Assembly: GCA_030549495.1 (NCBI GenBank)
Contig: JAUIRK010000312.1
Location: 1-64,000, forward strand
Reading direction: 5' to 3'
Length of the DNA stretch: 64,000 nucleotides
Source of the DNA: Nectonema munidae
Taxonomy: Eukaryota > Nematomorpha > Nectonematoida > Nectonematidae
The first letter of the stretch is position 1. Every line of letters starts with the position of its first letter. Shown here one piece after another: positions 30,013 to 41,778 of the stretch. Both the position numbers and the translations under genes were made by a program. Below the pieces are notes generated by a model that was not told where the DNA came from, made no database searches, and saw only the letters and a program-made list of their open reading frames with translations.

Positions 30013-30778
30013 AAGAGTTTTATTTGATAATCGTAGTCTACTTTTATTTAGTTTAGATACAACCTTTCTAATTTTTAACGAAGAGCATTCGTTATATTTA
30101 TACCGACAGTGTGCGAATAATATTTCACATTATTGATTGATTTTAGAGCATAACTATGCGAAGAAAGATGAACATATGTTGCATTACGCGCTTGTGAGCG
30201 CAGTGAATTCTTATCTAACATACGCTTCATCTTTAGCACGCGTGTGTGGTTTATTTTATCGGACTAGTGTACGCTTAGTTTATTTGTAGTGTTCCTAGCT
30301 TAAATTTTATTCAAATATTAAAACGCTTATAACTTTCACATTTCTCAACAAAATGCATCTTGCGATATACCAAATTAAAGCATTTTTTATGGGCTTTCAG
30401 AATACATTACTTATATCATAAGTCCTTAAGAAATACCATTTTACTGTTTATATTTTCCATGTGATTCATACCATTAATTAGCAGATAAAGGACTTTTAAA
30501 ATTGAAAGATAAACCTAGTCTTTAATAATTAATTTTTATCAAATTATGCACATATGAAACTAAAAGTAAGGGGAGCCAACGATATATTTAAAAAGAATAA
30601 ATATTTTTTGATTTGAACATTTTTCGATTCTTTGATTATTCGACAAATATAATATTTAAAATCGTACAAATTGCAAAGTATAGATAATAACTTTTGTAAC
30701 ATCGTATGAGGTAGCAAAATATGAACAGAAAGTTTGATATTTTTTGATTTTTTAAAAAATATTTTTCGATTCTTTGAT

Positions 30779-31128
30779 ATGAATTATCGCGGTATACAGG
30801 TTGGAGATGAACCATTGTAGTATACAGGTATAATGTATATAGGTAATAACTTATGTAGCATCGTCTCCCCGAATGAGGTATATCAAATCTTACATCTAGC
30901 AGAATGTGAACAGAAAGTTGAACATTGTCTCCCTAGTTATTTGTACATGGAATAGAAACCATCGTAATATACAGGTTGAAGATGAATGATCGTAGTATAC
31001 AGGTTGGAGATGAATTATCGTAGTATACAGGTTGGAGATGAATCATTGTAGTATATAGTTTGGAGATGAATCATCGTAGAATACAGGTTGGAGAAGAATC
31101 ATCGTAATATACGGGTTGGAGATAACAC
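30779..31128. repeat. 30-bp minisatellite
   Basis: A unit close to GTAGTATACAGGTTGGAGATGAATCATC repeats about nine times. It is continuous from 30960 and interrupted by other sequence around 30850-30950. Not a CRISPR array: there are no unique spacers of regular length and the host is eukaryotic. Confidence 0.85.
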
Positions 31129-31944
31129 GCAAGTTGTCTACCCGCGTTCAACCGTACAGGTTATGAGATATATATATATAAATCTTCATATAAATATAGT
31201 TTTTATAAAGCACAAAAAGCTAAAATAACTTTTCTTCATTCAACTCATATTTTAGAAAAAAAGATTATTTTCAAAATGGCCTAAAAATGGTAAAGAAATA
31301 CATCAAAAATGAAAGAAAGTTTTCAAATTGTTTATTTGTTACATCTTATAAATGAGTCGAGATCATGAGAAGGAATTTTAATCTATATGAATATCATTTG
31401 TTTGATTTTTTAAAACAAGTAAAACACTATTATAATAGAAAAGAAATTACAGAGAAGCTTAAAATTATCTGATTGAAAAAAAACAGAATTATCCAAGAGT
31501 AATGTATTTACACAATTTAATAACAGTACGAAAATATTTTTGCAAAACAAAATTATTGGAGAAAGTTTAGTTAAGTATAACCCCGCTTTTATGCCACCCT
31601 GATTTTTCGCTAACGCGGCTTACCGCTATAAAATTTATTGCGACAGAATTTTTCGCAATTTTTTTAAAATTGAATTCTCTTGATTGAATCTATATTTTCA
31701 ATTAACGCCAACAAAATTTGAAAAACAATGGCATCTTATCAGTAATTAAATTTCCCCCATTTTGTGGCATTATCATTTTTACTGAGCAGTGCGTGCATCA
31801 TATATAACTTATGCTTCAATATAATTAAGAGAACATGTGTAAATTATAAAGTCAAGCAAAAATATAGCAACAAATGATGATTGGGCTGTGATGAGGTGTT
31901 CATTAGGAAATTGATCTGTGGCAATTTATGATTAGCAAATCACT

Positions 31945-32165
31945 TTATTCTATTTTGGTGCCGGTCCTAAGCAGGGATAAATTTCTGCAGGTTGCGTTAG
32001 GAAGGGCATCTTGTCTAAAACTCTGCTCCAAAAGCATCAATGACAACACAACTTAAATATGGGCAGCAGACAGCCCAAAGTTTGTCGTGGTGCCAAAAAA
32101 GTGTGAGAAACGAGTTGAGGTTTGGAATCTGGAACGTTGAGAGGAGTGCACAAGAACCCAAATGT
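31945..32165 (+). mobile_element. RTE-like LINE 5' region fragment
   Basis: GGTGCCGGTCCTAAGCAGGGATAAATT, TGCGTTAGGAAGGGCATC and AAAACTCTGCTCCAAA match a sequence widely seen at the start of animal RTE-class elements (GGTCCCAAGCCCGGATAAA...AGGAAGGGCATCCGGC). It then runs toward a GIWN(V)-like start of the endonuclease frame and breaks off near 32165. I rely on memory for the family and no full element is present. Confidence 0.45.
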
Positions 32166-32169
32166 AATA

Positions 32170-32325
32170 GCATGTTAGTAAATAATTAATTAGTAAAATT
32201 TTTAATTATTTTCATTTTAATTATGGATATCATCATTTTTTAATTATAGCATGTTAGTAAATAATTAATTAGCAAAATTTTTAATTATTTTGATTTTATT
32301 ATAGATATCATCAATACTTTATCAA
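32170..32325. repeat. Tandem duplication, about 82 bp
   Basis: TAGCATGTTAGTAAATAATTAATTAG(T/C)AAAATTTTTAATTATTTT(C/G)ATTTTA.TTAT.GATATCATCA appears twice back to back with a few differences, immediately after the LINE fragment. 32330-33190 is AT-rich with no gene seen. Confidence 0.8.
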
Positions 32326-33192
32326 TTTTTGCACTGTTTTTCAAACTAGATTTTAGTGAATTGAAGGATGCATACCACTAGTGGCAGAAATGAAATACGA
32401 TATATTCTTGATAACTTTTTGAAGTGTTTCTTTTATTTTCCCAAAATATGAGAAAGTCTTCATATTTACACCAAAAAAATTATAACGATTAAAGTTTCAT
32501 TGCTTTCTCTTTCACAATTATCGATTCACAACTCACTCTGGACTTTCGCCTGCATCTCTTATTGAAACTTTGCCAACGATTCAACTATTGCTGTCTTAAT
32601 CTACTCTTCTTAATTATCTTTGAAAATAAATAGGAAATGAGAATCTGATATTCGAAAAAATTTAATATATGAAGAAATAGAAAATAATCACTAAGTGTAC
32701 CAGCAAGGTTTTATCTATCACTAAGTAAAATAATGATTTCATTATTTAATCATTTGAATTAAACAAACAAAAATTTAAATGCCCTAAAACAGTTGTTCGC
32801 TTCGCGTAAGTGGATTTTTTTCGCAATTTCATTTGTGTTGAATATTTTTGAGGAAAACACCTAAATACAAATATAGACAAATAAAATATTGTATTTTAAA
32901 AAAATGAGATTATATTTATTGTAAGGTGTTAAAATCATATAAAACAAAAACAAAATAAAAAAACTTATGTTAACATGATATTGGTAATGAGACAAAAAAT
33001 TTTAGACGAGTTGCATAGAAAATAGAAGAACGAATAAGACAAAAATACTCACGGTGTGATGTCAAAATATATAAATATTGTCATTGTTTTAACTTATATG
33101 TAAATAAAAATTTATTTAAAAAAATATTTTATAATTAAAAACAAGAATCATATGTTCAAGCAAAAAAACATATATATTTTTACTAAACGCAC

Positions 33193-33443
33193 TCAACTTA
33201 GTTCCTTGTTATTATGACTACTGGTTTTCTCTGAGCGTGTAGAATTTTTCTCGAAGTAAAGCGCAAAAAAGTAAAAAAAGATCGCAATTAAGCGATTAAT
33301 TCCCACGATGTAAATGAAAGCTTTAGCAAGCACTTTAATGTCATATACTTTGCAAGAACTTGGAGAATCGCCACAAGGGTTCTGCCAGTATAAGCAAAGA
33401 AGATCAAAACACTTCCCAAACAAAATTGGAGCCGGTATTCCTC
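33193..33443 (-). CDS. SLCO/OATP C-terminal exon
   Basis: Organic anion transporting polypeptide C-terminus. After the acceptor TTCTTATTATTTTAG the exon (incoming phase 1) reads GGIPAPILFGKCFDLLCLYW, then CGDSPSSCKVYD, one hydrophobic segment (AFIYIVGINRLIAIFFYFFA) and a hydrophilic tail ending KELS and stop. GxIPxPIxFG...D..C..W...C...SC..YD is the classic end of OATPs, at the last extracellular loop and transmembrane segment 12. AATAAA on the minus strand follows at about 33116-33111. The exon that precedes it is not certain: no nearby donor of phase 1 gives an open join. Confidence 0.8.
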
Positions 33444-34764
33444 CTAAAATAATAAGAAAATGAAATAAATAAATAAATAAATAAATAAATACAAAAATGC
33501 ATAGAATACATTCGAGTGCGCCAAAACCCGTTTTAATCGCATTGAAAACATATGAGAAAAAGAAGGCCGAGATTTTGCGTAGATTTAATAAAATTACAAT
33601 GTTCTTCAAAAAAATTATTTCAGAAAAGTAGGCAATCTGATGTCAATAAAAGAAATAAAGTTGATGTAGCTTTAAAAACTATTCATAGCTTTCAAAGTTT
33701 TATAAGAGGAAGGATTTAAAGTAAATATATTGTGTATAAATCTACTGTTTTCAGGAGTACAAATATGTGATAATAATTCATTAAATTTATTCAACGCATC
33801 ATATTCTTGTCGTGAAAGAGTTTAAACCATTAAAACAAGGCATTTTTTATGCCTTGAATATCATTTTGCCAGATAAAAACTTGTGAATATGGAGGGATAG
33901 TTTTACTTGATTTTGCATAAGTAAAAACATCATTTTGCTCCATTGTAAAAATTTGGGATAGTTTATTTAAAAGTATTTTTAGTAAACAATCTCAAAATTA
34001 AGCACAACACGTAAAGTTTTGTCAAGGTTGAAATCAACTCCAAGAGCTTTTCTTCAAAAATTTTGAAATCGAGTTTTAAAAATAATGCAAAAGCAGTACG
34101 GATAATTAAAAAATAAAATTTTTGTAAAGTAGGACATGAAATGACCATGGGTATATGCAATTTACAAATATGTTTAAAATGGAAAACTAGCCGAATTTTA
34201 TTTCCTGACAAGATAAATCTTGAGTAGATTTCAATGCTGCATCTGAAAATTATCGTTTAATCTCTGAGCTATATATGAAGCTGTACGGAACCAATCTTTA
34301 AAATACTTGATAATTCTCAAGATATATATTATAGAAAAATTAAAGTTTATTTTAGTTTATTAAAGTTTATTTTTTTTTTTATAGTTTCAAACAATTAAAA
34401 ATACCAAATATCCTTAGGATGAGCCATTGGAATCCGAGCGCGAACGTTTCTTCTTTCTTACTAACTGATCTAAATAAAAAAGGATATATCCAATCAAATA
34501 CAGAATTAATAAAAGAACTTTTGCTGGAAACAATAAAAGTGATAGGCAAGTGTTCGGGAATAGGTAAGATGCGACAAAGTTTGAACTATCAAGCCCAACA
34601 GATTAAAAAGTTGTGCAGAAAGTGCGCATACTTTCACTAAATGCTTCACAAAGGAAAATTGTCAAGGATTTAAAGAAATATATAAAGTAATTTTTGCGAT
34701 TTTTTTGCGACCACATGTGTTTAAAACTTAATTAATTTTATTATGATACAAATGGCTTAAATAC

Positions 34765-35200
34765 AAATGAATGAAGAATTTACTTTTTGTTTCTGTCGAG
34801 TGATTTTAAAAGATGATGTACTGACTTAATTTTAACTATATCTTATTTCTTCTTTACACAACTGATTTTTAACAAGAGAAAATGAGCTAACGCAAAACAC
34901 AATTCCTGTGCAAACAGAGTTATTCTATTTTGGCTTCACTGAGATGAGAGTAAACCAAATACTTAAAAAAATAATTTAGGATTACTTTAGTTTTTGAATG
35001 TTATTGTTTTAGATAAAAAGGTTATAGACAATAATTTGAAATTATTTTTGAAACCAATGTAAGAAAGACACTAAACTAATAGAAACCAAAAAAACAATAA
35101 TAAATAATACCAATAATATAATAGATCAAATATTTTGTGTTGCAACATAAAGCATAAGTGTGTAAGATTCAGGACATCTTTGAATGACCATCGAAATGGG
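34765..35200. repeat. Segmental duplication, copy 1 of 2
   Basis: About 435 bp (AAATGAATGAAGAATTTACTTTTTG ... GAATGACCATCGAAA), repeated at 41349-41778 in the same orientation with about 15-20 differences including small indels. Both copies lie within the SLCO locus. No transposon ends recognised. Confidence 0.9.
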
Positions 35201-35384
35201 TGTGAACCATTGGATGGGTGGAAATTCACAATGTTCCCTCTTCGCTTCACCATTGAGCGAGTACGAATTTTTTTTACCAAATCCCTGATTCCCGTTAATT
35301 TTCGAGTTTTTTTTATAGATTATAATGATATGTATGAAATTTTATCTATAGTGCTCTAAGAAATCCGAGCTGCGGGTTAATTTT

Positions 35385-35905
35385 AAAAGCGATTTTTATC
35401 GATAGGGATATGTATAATATGTATCCATAAAGGTTTTCTTTGAGATCGCCATTTAAAGTTAATTTATTAAAAGCGTTCCGTATTTTATCGAGAATGGTAT
35501 AATAAATAATGAAAGGGCGTTTATTTTTAAAGGTATTCTGCGTAATTTCAGCCCCAAATTAATTTCTAAAGGAGGTTTATGCCAATAATGGTAACGAGTA
35601 TTTATTCACAAAGGCTTATACGAAATAGTCGCTCCCAAAAAAAGGGAATTATACCGATAAAGATATCAATCATAGCAGGATAATGAATATGAATATCTTT
35701 ATATAAATAGCAACTCCAAATCAATTCTCAAAGAGGTGTTTTTATCGATAATGGTGTAACTATAAGCCGTATGGTAGTGTTTATTCACAAAGGTGTGTGT
35801 TCTATGAAATCCTAGCCCCAGCAAATTTTTATCCATAGAATTATAAATTGTATTGGGATAGTTGTTTATGAAGATCTTGTTAGAAATTCCCACTTCAAGT
35901 TAATT
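35385..35905. repeat. Diverged tandem repeat
   Basis: Irregular copies, about 110-180 bp apart, of words like AAATCCTAGCCCCA, TTAATTTCTAAAGGAGGTTT, ATCGATAATGGTGTAA and TTTATTCACAAAGG. The units are decayed and the period is loose. 35905-37100 beyond it shows no gene. Confidence 0.5.
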
Positions 35906-37104
35906 TTCAAATAAAAAGTATCTTTTTTTTCTAAAAAAAGCAAAATAATAAAATAAAACACTAAAATTATTAATTAACAAAAAATGTTAATTTCGAAGAA
36001 CACAAAAGAGATTCAAAAATTAGAAAATTTTATTTTGATAGAGTTTGATACGCTTATTCCAAGTATGTAATTTATTTGAAATATATTCAAATGATTTCTT
36101 ATCATTTTCGTGTTGAGAAGTGCAACTTTTGTAATTTTTTCAAGTTTAAATGCGTAAAAAATATTTTAATAAATAAAAAGTTTATTTTTTTTTTACATTT
36201 TCGTGATAAGTATATAATTCACTAAAAGTGTAGGTATATTTTTTTTAGTATTTCAAACATTAATTCTTTTTGTCCAAATTTGAGAAAAGGAATTGATGTT
36301 CCCATGATTCCAACCCCTATGTAGTATTAATAATACAGAATTAAACACGGTTTCACCTAAGTGTACATAATATTAAAAAAGGACATACATATACAAACTC
36401 TAGTGTGGATTTGTTGAATTTCCAAGAATTCTAGTTGAGTAATTTTATGGTAAAATTAAAAAGGTCGTCGGTCGTCTATTCAGAGTAGAGTCTGGAGTAA
36501 TATCATAGACAAAAAATAGAGAGGTATTACTTTAGTGTGGCGGTGACGCAAAAAAAGTTATTCATGAGTATTAGGAATAGAAAGAAGAAAATGAGAATGA
36601 TGAAAGGATAAAGCATTTTACAGCTAGAAGGACATCTCCCACTTCTTGCCCTTTTTTGCTCTCCACTTACGCACGAACAATTGCTGAATTCCTGAAAATT
36701 CAAATAATAGGAGTAAACATCATCGTTATAACTTCGAAGAGGAAAAGAATAAAATACGCTAAATGGAGTTTTTCCGACTTAAAAAGACACAAAAATTGAA
36801 TTATTTAAATTAAAAAAAAAAAGTATCTAATTTCTGAATTAAATTGCTTTGGTTGAAGCTCATAGCTATGCGCAAAAAAAGACTTGGTCTTTGAGTATCA
36901 TAGTCTTCCAAGGACTAGAAATTATTAGGAAATTTTTTAAAATGGGCTTATTTCAAACTAAATGATTTACAACGGATTTGTAGAAAGAGAGTATCATTTA
37001 CATTTAAATGACAATAAAAGAGCGAGTAACGATGATAGCGCACATAAAGCTAAGACAACATTATACTGAGGCTTTTGAAAACATATTTTGGCTAAAGAAC
37101 AAGT

Positions 37105-37620
37105 TTATTTAACCAGACTCATCATCTTTACTTGTATAGCTTTTTTCCAGTACGAACTTGTGCATCCTAACGGTTTTTTAGCAAAATAAATAATTTGATA
37201 TAGCAGGAAAGTTCCTTCCACACACTTCGAGAAGAAAATGATATGAAGAAGGGCGGAACTAACTGCTTCCAGACAACGGAACATGAAATAAATGTTTGTA
37301 AGCGCTTTGGATACGCGTACCATATTGGTAGTGATATCGTATTTTTCAAAGCTAACAGGAATGAAGCTCAAGAAAGGAAGAACCTGGATTTGCAATATGT
37401 TGAAGAAAGCAAATATAAACACTTCCTTAAGAGATTCATACATTTAAATCAAGGTGTCAATAGCACCTTTAAAAATGCAGAAAATAAGATTTCCTTCTCA
37501 CTTTTCTTAGGATACACTGAAAAACGCATAAGGAACAGATTAGAAAAAATGGAATAGATTTGAGAACAATTATTCAAGATTGTCCCATTTTCTAAACACT
37601 CAATAATATCGCAAGGGTTT
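37105..37620 (-). CDS. Diverged SLCO/OATP segment (Cys-rich loop and TM11-12 region)
   Basis: Two pieces. Near 37610-37540 the minus strand reads ASSNPCDIIECLENGTILNN then CSQI, which could be the cysteine-rich loop after the Kazal domain; a phase-0 acceptor (TATTATTGAG) fits the Kazal exon. From about 37420, EVFIFAFFNILQIQVLPFL leads to ALTNIYFMFRCLEAVSSALL then HIIFFSKCVEGTFLLYQ. IFFSKCVEGTFLLYQ aligns position by position with the family pattern I.FGK..D.TCLLWQ. The IPxP motif is lost (VSSA) and the C-terminus after LLYQ is not OATP-like. It may be an alternative end or a decaying duplicate of the 33193 exon. Confidence 0.45.
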
Positions 37621-37976
37621 GAAGAAGCTGGATCTATATATGATTAATAAAATGATTATTTAATTGATATAATAAGTAATTACCTATTTTTAGTGTAAGA
37701 TTATTTTTATGTTGAAAAATAAAATTTGAAAAATTTATTGAAAAATGTTTTTGTAAGTTAATTCAAACGCATATGTGCTTCGGTTAGCTGATTTAAAAGC
37801 TAGCACTCCTAGCGTACACCATAGGCCAAAATAGAAGAAAGTCATATTGCTTAAAAAGTATACAAACAAAGAAATGAAAAATTATAAAGACAAGAAAGCG
37901 CAGCTCTAAAGTCTCTAGATTCTAGAATAAAATAGGTAGAATGATTAAAAAAATAAGCTGCACAAATAAGACTTAC

Positions 37977-38115
37977 ATTTTGACGAACTCTCAACTTGCA
38001 ACCGGCGGAACAAGAGTTGAAGTATAACTTGTCATCACTTCCACAAACAGGATTGAATATATCAATGCACTGACAGTCAGAAGAACATTCAGCATGCAGG
38101 ATATAATTCGCGTGT
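37977..38115 (-). CDS. SLCO/OATP Kazal-domain exon
   Basis: 139 nt between the acceptor TTTCGATTTAAG and the donor GTAAGT. It reads ECSSDCQCIDIFNPVCGSDD, then KLYFNSCSAGCK. C..C.C....(F/Y)NPVCG..(D/G)..Y.(S/N)(P/S)C.AGC is the extracellular Kazal-like domain between TM9 and TM10 of OATPs. The intron phase fits exactly: the main exon ends with two bases AA (43729) and this exon supplies A to give lysine. Confidence 0.88.
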
Positions 38116-38339
38116 CTTAAATCGAAATGTTTGAATTGAATTTTTCCCGTAATACCAAAAAGGCTTCTTTTGAAAGAGAATCTCCTTGCTCTTTTCCTCA
38201 CTACTTCTACCAAAAGGTCTTGGATTCAATCTCATCAAGCCTTCTTCGCTCAAAGTTCGACACAGGCCGTCCATTTTCAATGAAAACACTCATACAGGGC
38301 TTTACCTTCTGGAGGTCCACCGAAGCTAAGACTAAGTGA

Positions 38340-38640
38340 CAATGGAGCAGGGGTGCACATACTCAAAATTATTGGAGGGGCAATTTTTTTTTGTTGCAAT
38401 TTTCAAAATTAGTGGTCTGGAAATACCACGGGAGACCAAATATTCAAGCAATCCTTTAAAATAGAGTGTATTCAGCGCATACCTAAATTTATAAGATTAC
38501 TTTAAATTTTTTTACAAAATTGGTGAAATTTAAATACTATACTTCCAGCAAAAATATTTTACTTAAATTTGCATATCGCATATACACTAGTTTAAAAAAT
38601 CCAAAATTGTTCGGGGGGGGGGGGGCAAATAGGCTTTTCA
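38340..38640 (+). mobile_element. Dispersed MITE copy (inverted relative of 56290-56550)
   Basis: GCAGGGGTGCACATACTCAAAATTATTGG, AATTAGTGGTCTGGAAATACCACGGGAGACC and CTATACTTCCAGC also occur, reverse-complemented, at 56290-56550. The shared end (GGGGCGCACATCCTCAAAATT in the other copy) appears again near 6625-6645. A G-run lies at 38611-38625. The superfamily is not determined. Confidence 0.65.
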
Positions 38641-39656
38641 TTTGAAAATGAAGTAGTCTATCAGGCACATTACAGGAAATGATGAAAGGACATTTGATTG
38701 ATAGAGAAAACAACTGAAAACAAATAACTGAATGTTGGAGAGTTTTATGTGTGAATGTAGTCTGAAGGAAAAGAGTCTACTAGACACCCTACGATGTTTA
38801 TACGGGAAAAATGTGATTGATTCAGGGGCGACATCCTTGAAATTATTGGAATAGAGGGCGGACTTTTAAGCGTCTTCCAAAAAAGACAACAAATTTTTCT
38901 GAATTCCTACTCCTCTCTTGTCCATTCTATTTCATTCTTAATTAACTTAATGTAAACTTTAACCCCCGCCCTATTAAGCTTAACGTCAACAATGAATGAG
39001 GACTTATAAATAGCTCCTTCTTTCTCACTTCAAATAGATGCGCACCATCTCCAAATTATGTGTAGAAAGGGGGTAAAGATATAAATTAATAATAAAAAAA
39101 TTGGAAATTTTATTGAATGAAAAAAATCATTCATTAATTTTCAGTTGTTCCTTCTTCCTAAAAAACGAAAAAATGTTTCATTGAGAAAAATAAATTAAAA
39201 AAAAACACATCCAAATTACATAACTTTTCTGAGGTAATTTCTATCAAAAATGTAAAACAGAACTAAAGTTAGAAAACTTGGTAGTTGAATTTTTTCATTC
39301 TTTTTAGTGTATAAGAATAAGTGTAAGTTAGTTTATACTTGAGCATCATTATTTATACTTTCTTGATCCTTTCATTGGAGAAATTTTCGAAAACTGATAT
39401 CGCATAAGGGCACCATGAGGTACATAAGGGAGGGGGCACGGCCTCTCATCCCCCAGCTTAGCTACGTCACTGGAGAGAAGAGAGCTGAACGAGATAGGAA
39501 GGCTTAACAAGAGAAGAGAGCTTGAGTGAAAGAAGAGACCTTGAATGAGAGAAGAGAGCTTGGGTGATTGATTGAGTTACAGAGAAAGCGGAAGAGAAAA
39601 ACAGAGAAGGAGACAGTAAGAGAAATAGAATCACTGTGACAGAAGATGAGAAAATC

Positions 39657-39775
39657 TAGTGGATCATAAACATGTGTTTGCTCAAAAATACTACAAGGAG
39701 GACACTGTGATCAACATTGCTTACTCATTGTGTGCATATTGAAACAATGGATCATTATTATTATATAGCAGATAG
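39657..39775 (+). repeat. Dispersed repeat, inverse copy at 55254-55375
   Basis: GTGGATCATAAACATGTGTTTGCTCAAAAATACTA...AGGACACTGTGATCAACATTG and ATTGTGTGCATATTGAAACAATGGAT match the reverse complement of 55254-55375 with few differences. Preceding it, 39405-39475 has a GGGGG...CAGCTTAGCTACGTCACTGG end typical of another repeat. 39780-41348 has no gene seen. Confidence 0.7.
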
Positions 39776-41348
39776 CTATCACTCGTTTGTAAAATATTTA
39801 TGATAGGAATTTGAGAGCAGCTTGGCATGATGTTTGTGACTCGAGTCAGCATACGATCTTACATTATCATGTATTCGAATGAAAGTCAGACTAAACACCC
39901 CAAAACACGCCAAATAGTTCTAAAGCACTACAAAAAAAGAGGGTTAGATAAAAACCCCGAAACACACAGAAATAACCGAAAGCGCATCAAAACATCCCCA
40001 AACACGGCAAATGATTCTAAGGCACTACAAAAAAAATCTTAAAAATTCCTCAAAAGAACCCAAGCATGCCAAAAAATTACAAAACACCGCAAAAATCCCA
40101 AATCACCTCAAAAATAGAGAGATCATGGTAGTACGTGTCCTCAATAACAGACACCTGCAACTTTTTGAAAACCAAGTGCTAAAACGAGCTGTCAAACGCA
40201 TTCAGCGTGCCAATTTCATAATAGCATGAAAATATACCATTAATCTCATATAGCATGCGTATGTGCTTTTGAAAGGAGTTTTAACAGAAATTTACTTTAT
40301 TTTCAAAGGTAATTAAATTTTTTTTAATTATAAGTAATGCATTTAGATTAAAGTTGGAATAACAACAAAGAAGCTAGGAAACATACCCCAGGCAATACAC
40401 ACTATCTTATACATCCAATGAAGTTTGATAAAGCTTCTTTGATGAAGCGAAATATATAATTTTGCATTAAAAATTTTTGTTCCAAATAAAAACTCCTTTT
40501 TGTATATTTTATTATTCACGACTTAAATTAAATTTCCATTTTTGTGTTTGAAGACCCTCCTCACTACAACTTGTTCTCTCCATCTTAGGCTACAAAATGA
40601 AGTAAATTTAAAAGAACTCTACTTATATTAGATCTCGTTTCTTCAATCCAAGGTCCATTTTGAAAGAATCAAACTTCGGAAGCTAAGCTCACTAATAACA
40701 TCTATATGCGATTAATTTTAACATATCATGATCTGTGTACTGCTAAATAGAACTGATTTCAAAAAATGTGAGTTTACAGTGTCAGCATTATAAACAAAAA
40801 GTTAGATCTTTTTTCATCTTGAAACATAGTTACGAGAAAATGTGTTCGTTTATTTGTTGCATATACAGAGGTGTGCAGTGTGCCTTCGTTTATTTATCTG
40901 CGTGCTATACTTTGTACGTGTACCATAGGATTCAAGTGGACGCGTAGTAATAACAAAAATAAGGTGTGCTACGTGCAATTCCTCGCTGAGCACGAATGGC
41001 TTCCATACACAATACGTGAAATTGGCCGAAAAAACAGTCAACGAAGAGCTTAACCGTTATCATTGCCAATGTTCTCATGTGGGAACACATTTTAGTTGAT
41101 TGATATGACATATTTATCATATTTTAACACGAGTTTTTTTTTACAGATAAAAAATAAAATAATTTTTTTTTCAAAATAAATCTCATTATTATTATTAGTG
41201 GCGTTAAAAAGGTTAAATGACTTCAGAAAGCATCGCACTTATTTTTTTAATTTTTTTATATTAACTCGGGCATGCCTTCCACCAACTGCACTCTCTTCCT
41301 CTCTCTGCAAACAACTTGGAATAAACGAGTACTTGAATGAAATTCAAT

Positions 41349-41778
41349 AAATGAATGAAGAATTTACTTTTTGTTTCTGTCGAGTGATTTTAAAAGATGA
41401 TGTACTGACTTAATTTCAACTATATCTTATTTCTTCTTTACACATCTGATTTTTAACAAGGGAAAATGAGGTAACGCAAAACATAGTTCCTGTGCAAACA
41501 GAGTTATTCTATTTTGGCTTCACTGAGATGAGAGTAAACCAAATACTTTTAAAAAAATAATTTAGGATTACTTTAGTTTTTGGTTTTAGATAAAAAGGTT
41601 ATAGACAATAATTTGAAATTATTTTTGAAACCAATGTAAGAAAGACACTAAACTAATAGAAACCAAAAAAACAATAATAAATAATACCAATAATATAATA
41701 GATCAAATATTTTATGTTGCAACATAAAGCATAAGTGTGTAAGATTCAGGACATCTTTGAATGACCATCGAAAATGGG
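41349..41778. repeat. Segmental duplication, copy 2 of 2
   Basis: The matching copy of 34765-35200, same orientation, located in the large SLCO intron between the Kazal exon and the main exon. Small deletions distinguish it, for example loss of the ATGTTATT stretch after TTTAGTTTTTG. Confidence 0.9.

Noticed and set aside
30779-31128. CRISPR-like spaced repeats
   Set aside because: The repeats are contiguous with no unique spacers and the DNA is eukaryotic; it is a minisatellite.
34419-34640. Open frame MSHWNPSANVSS... as a gene
   Set aside because: No family recognised, no splice or context support; too short to accept in AT-rich DNA.
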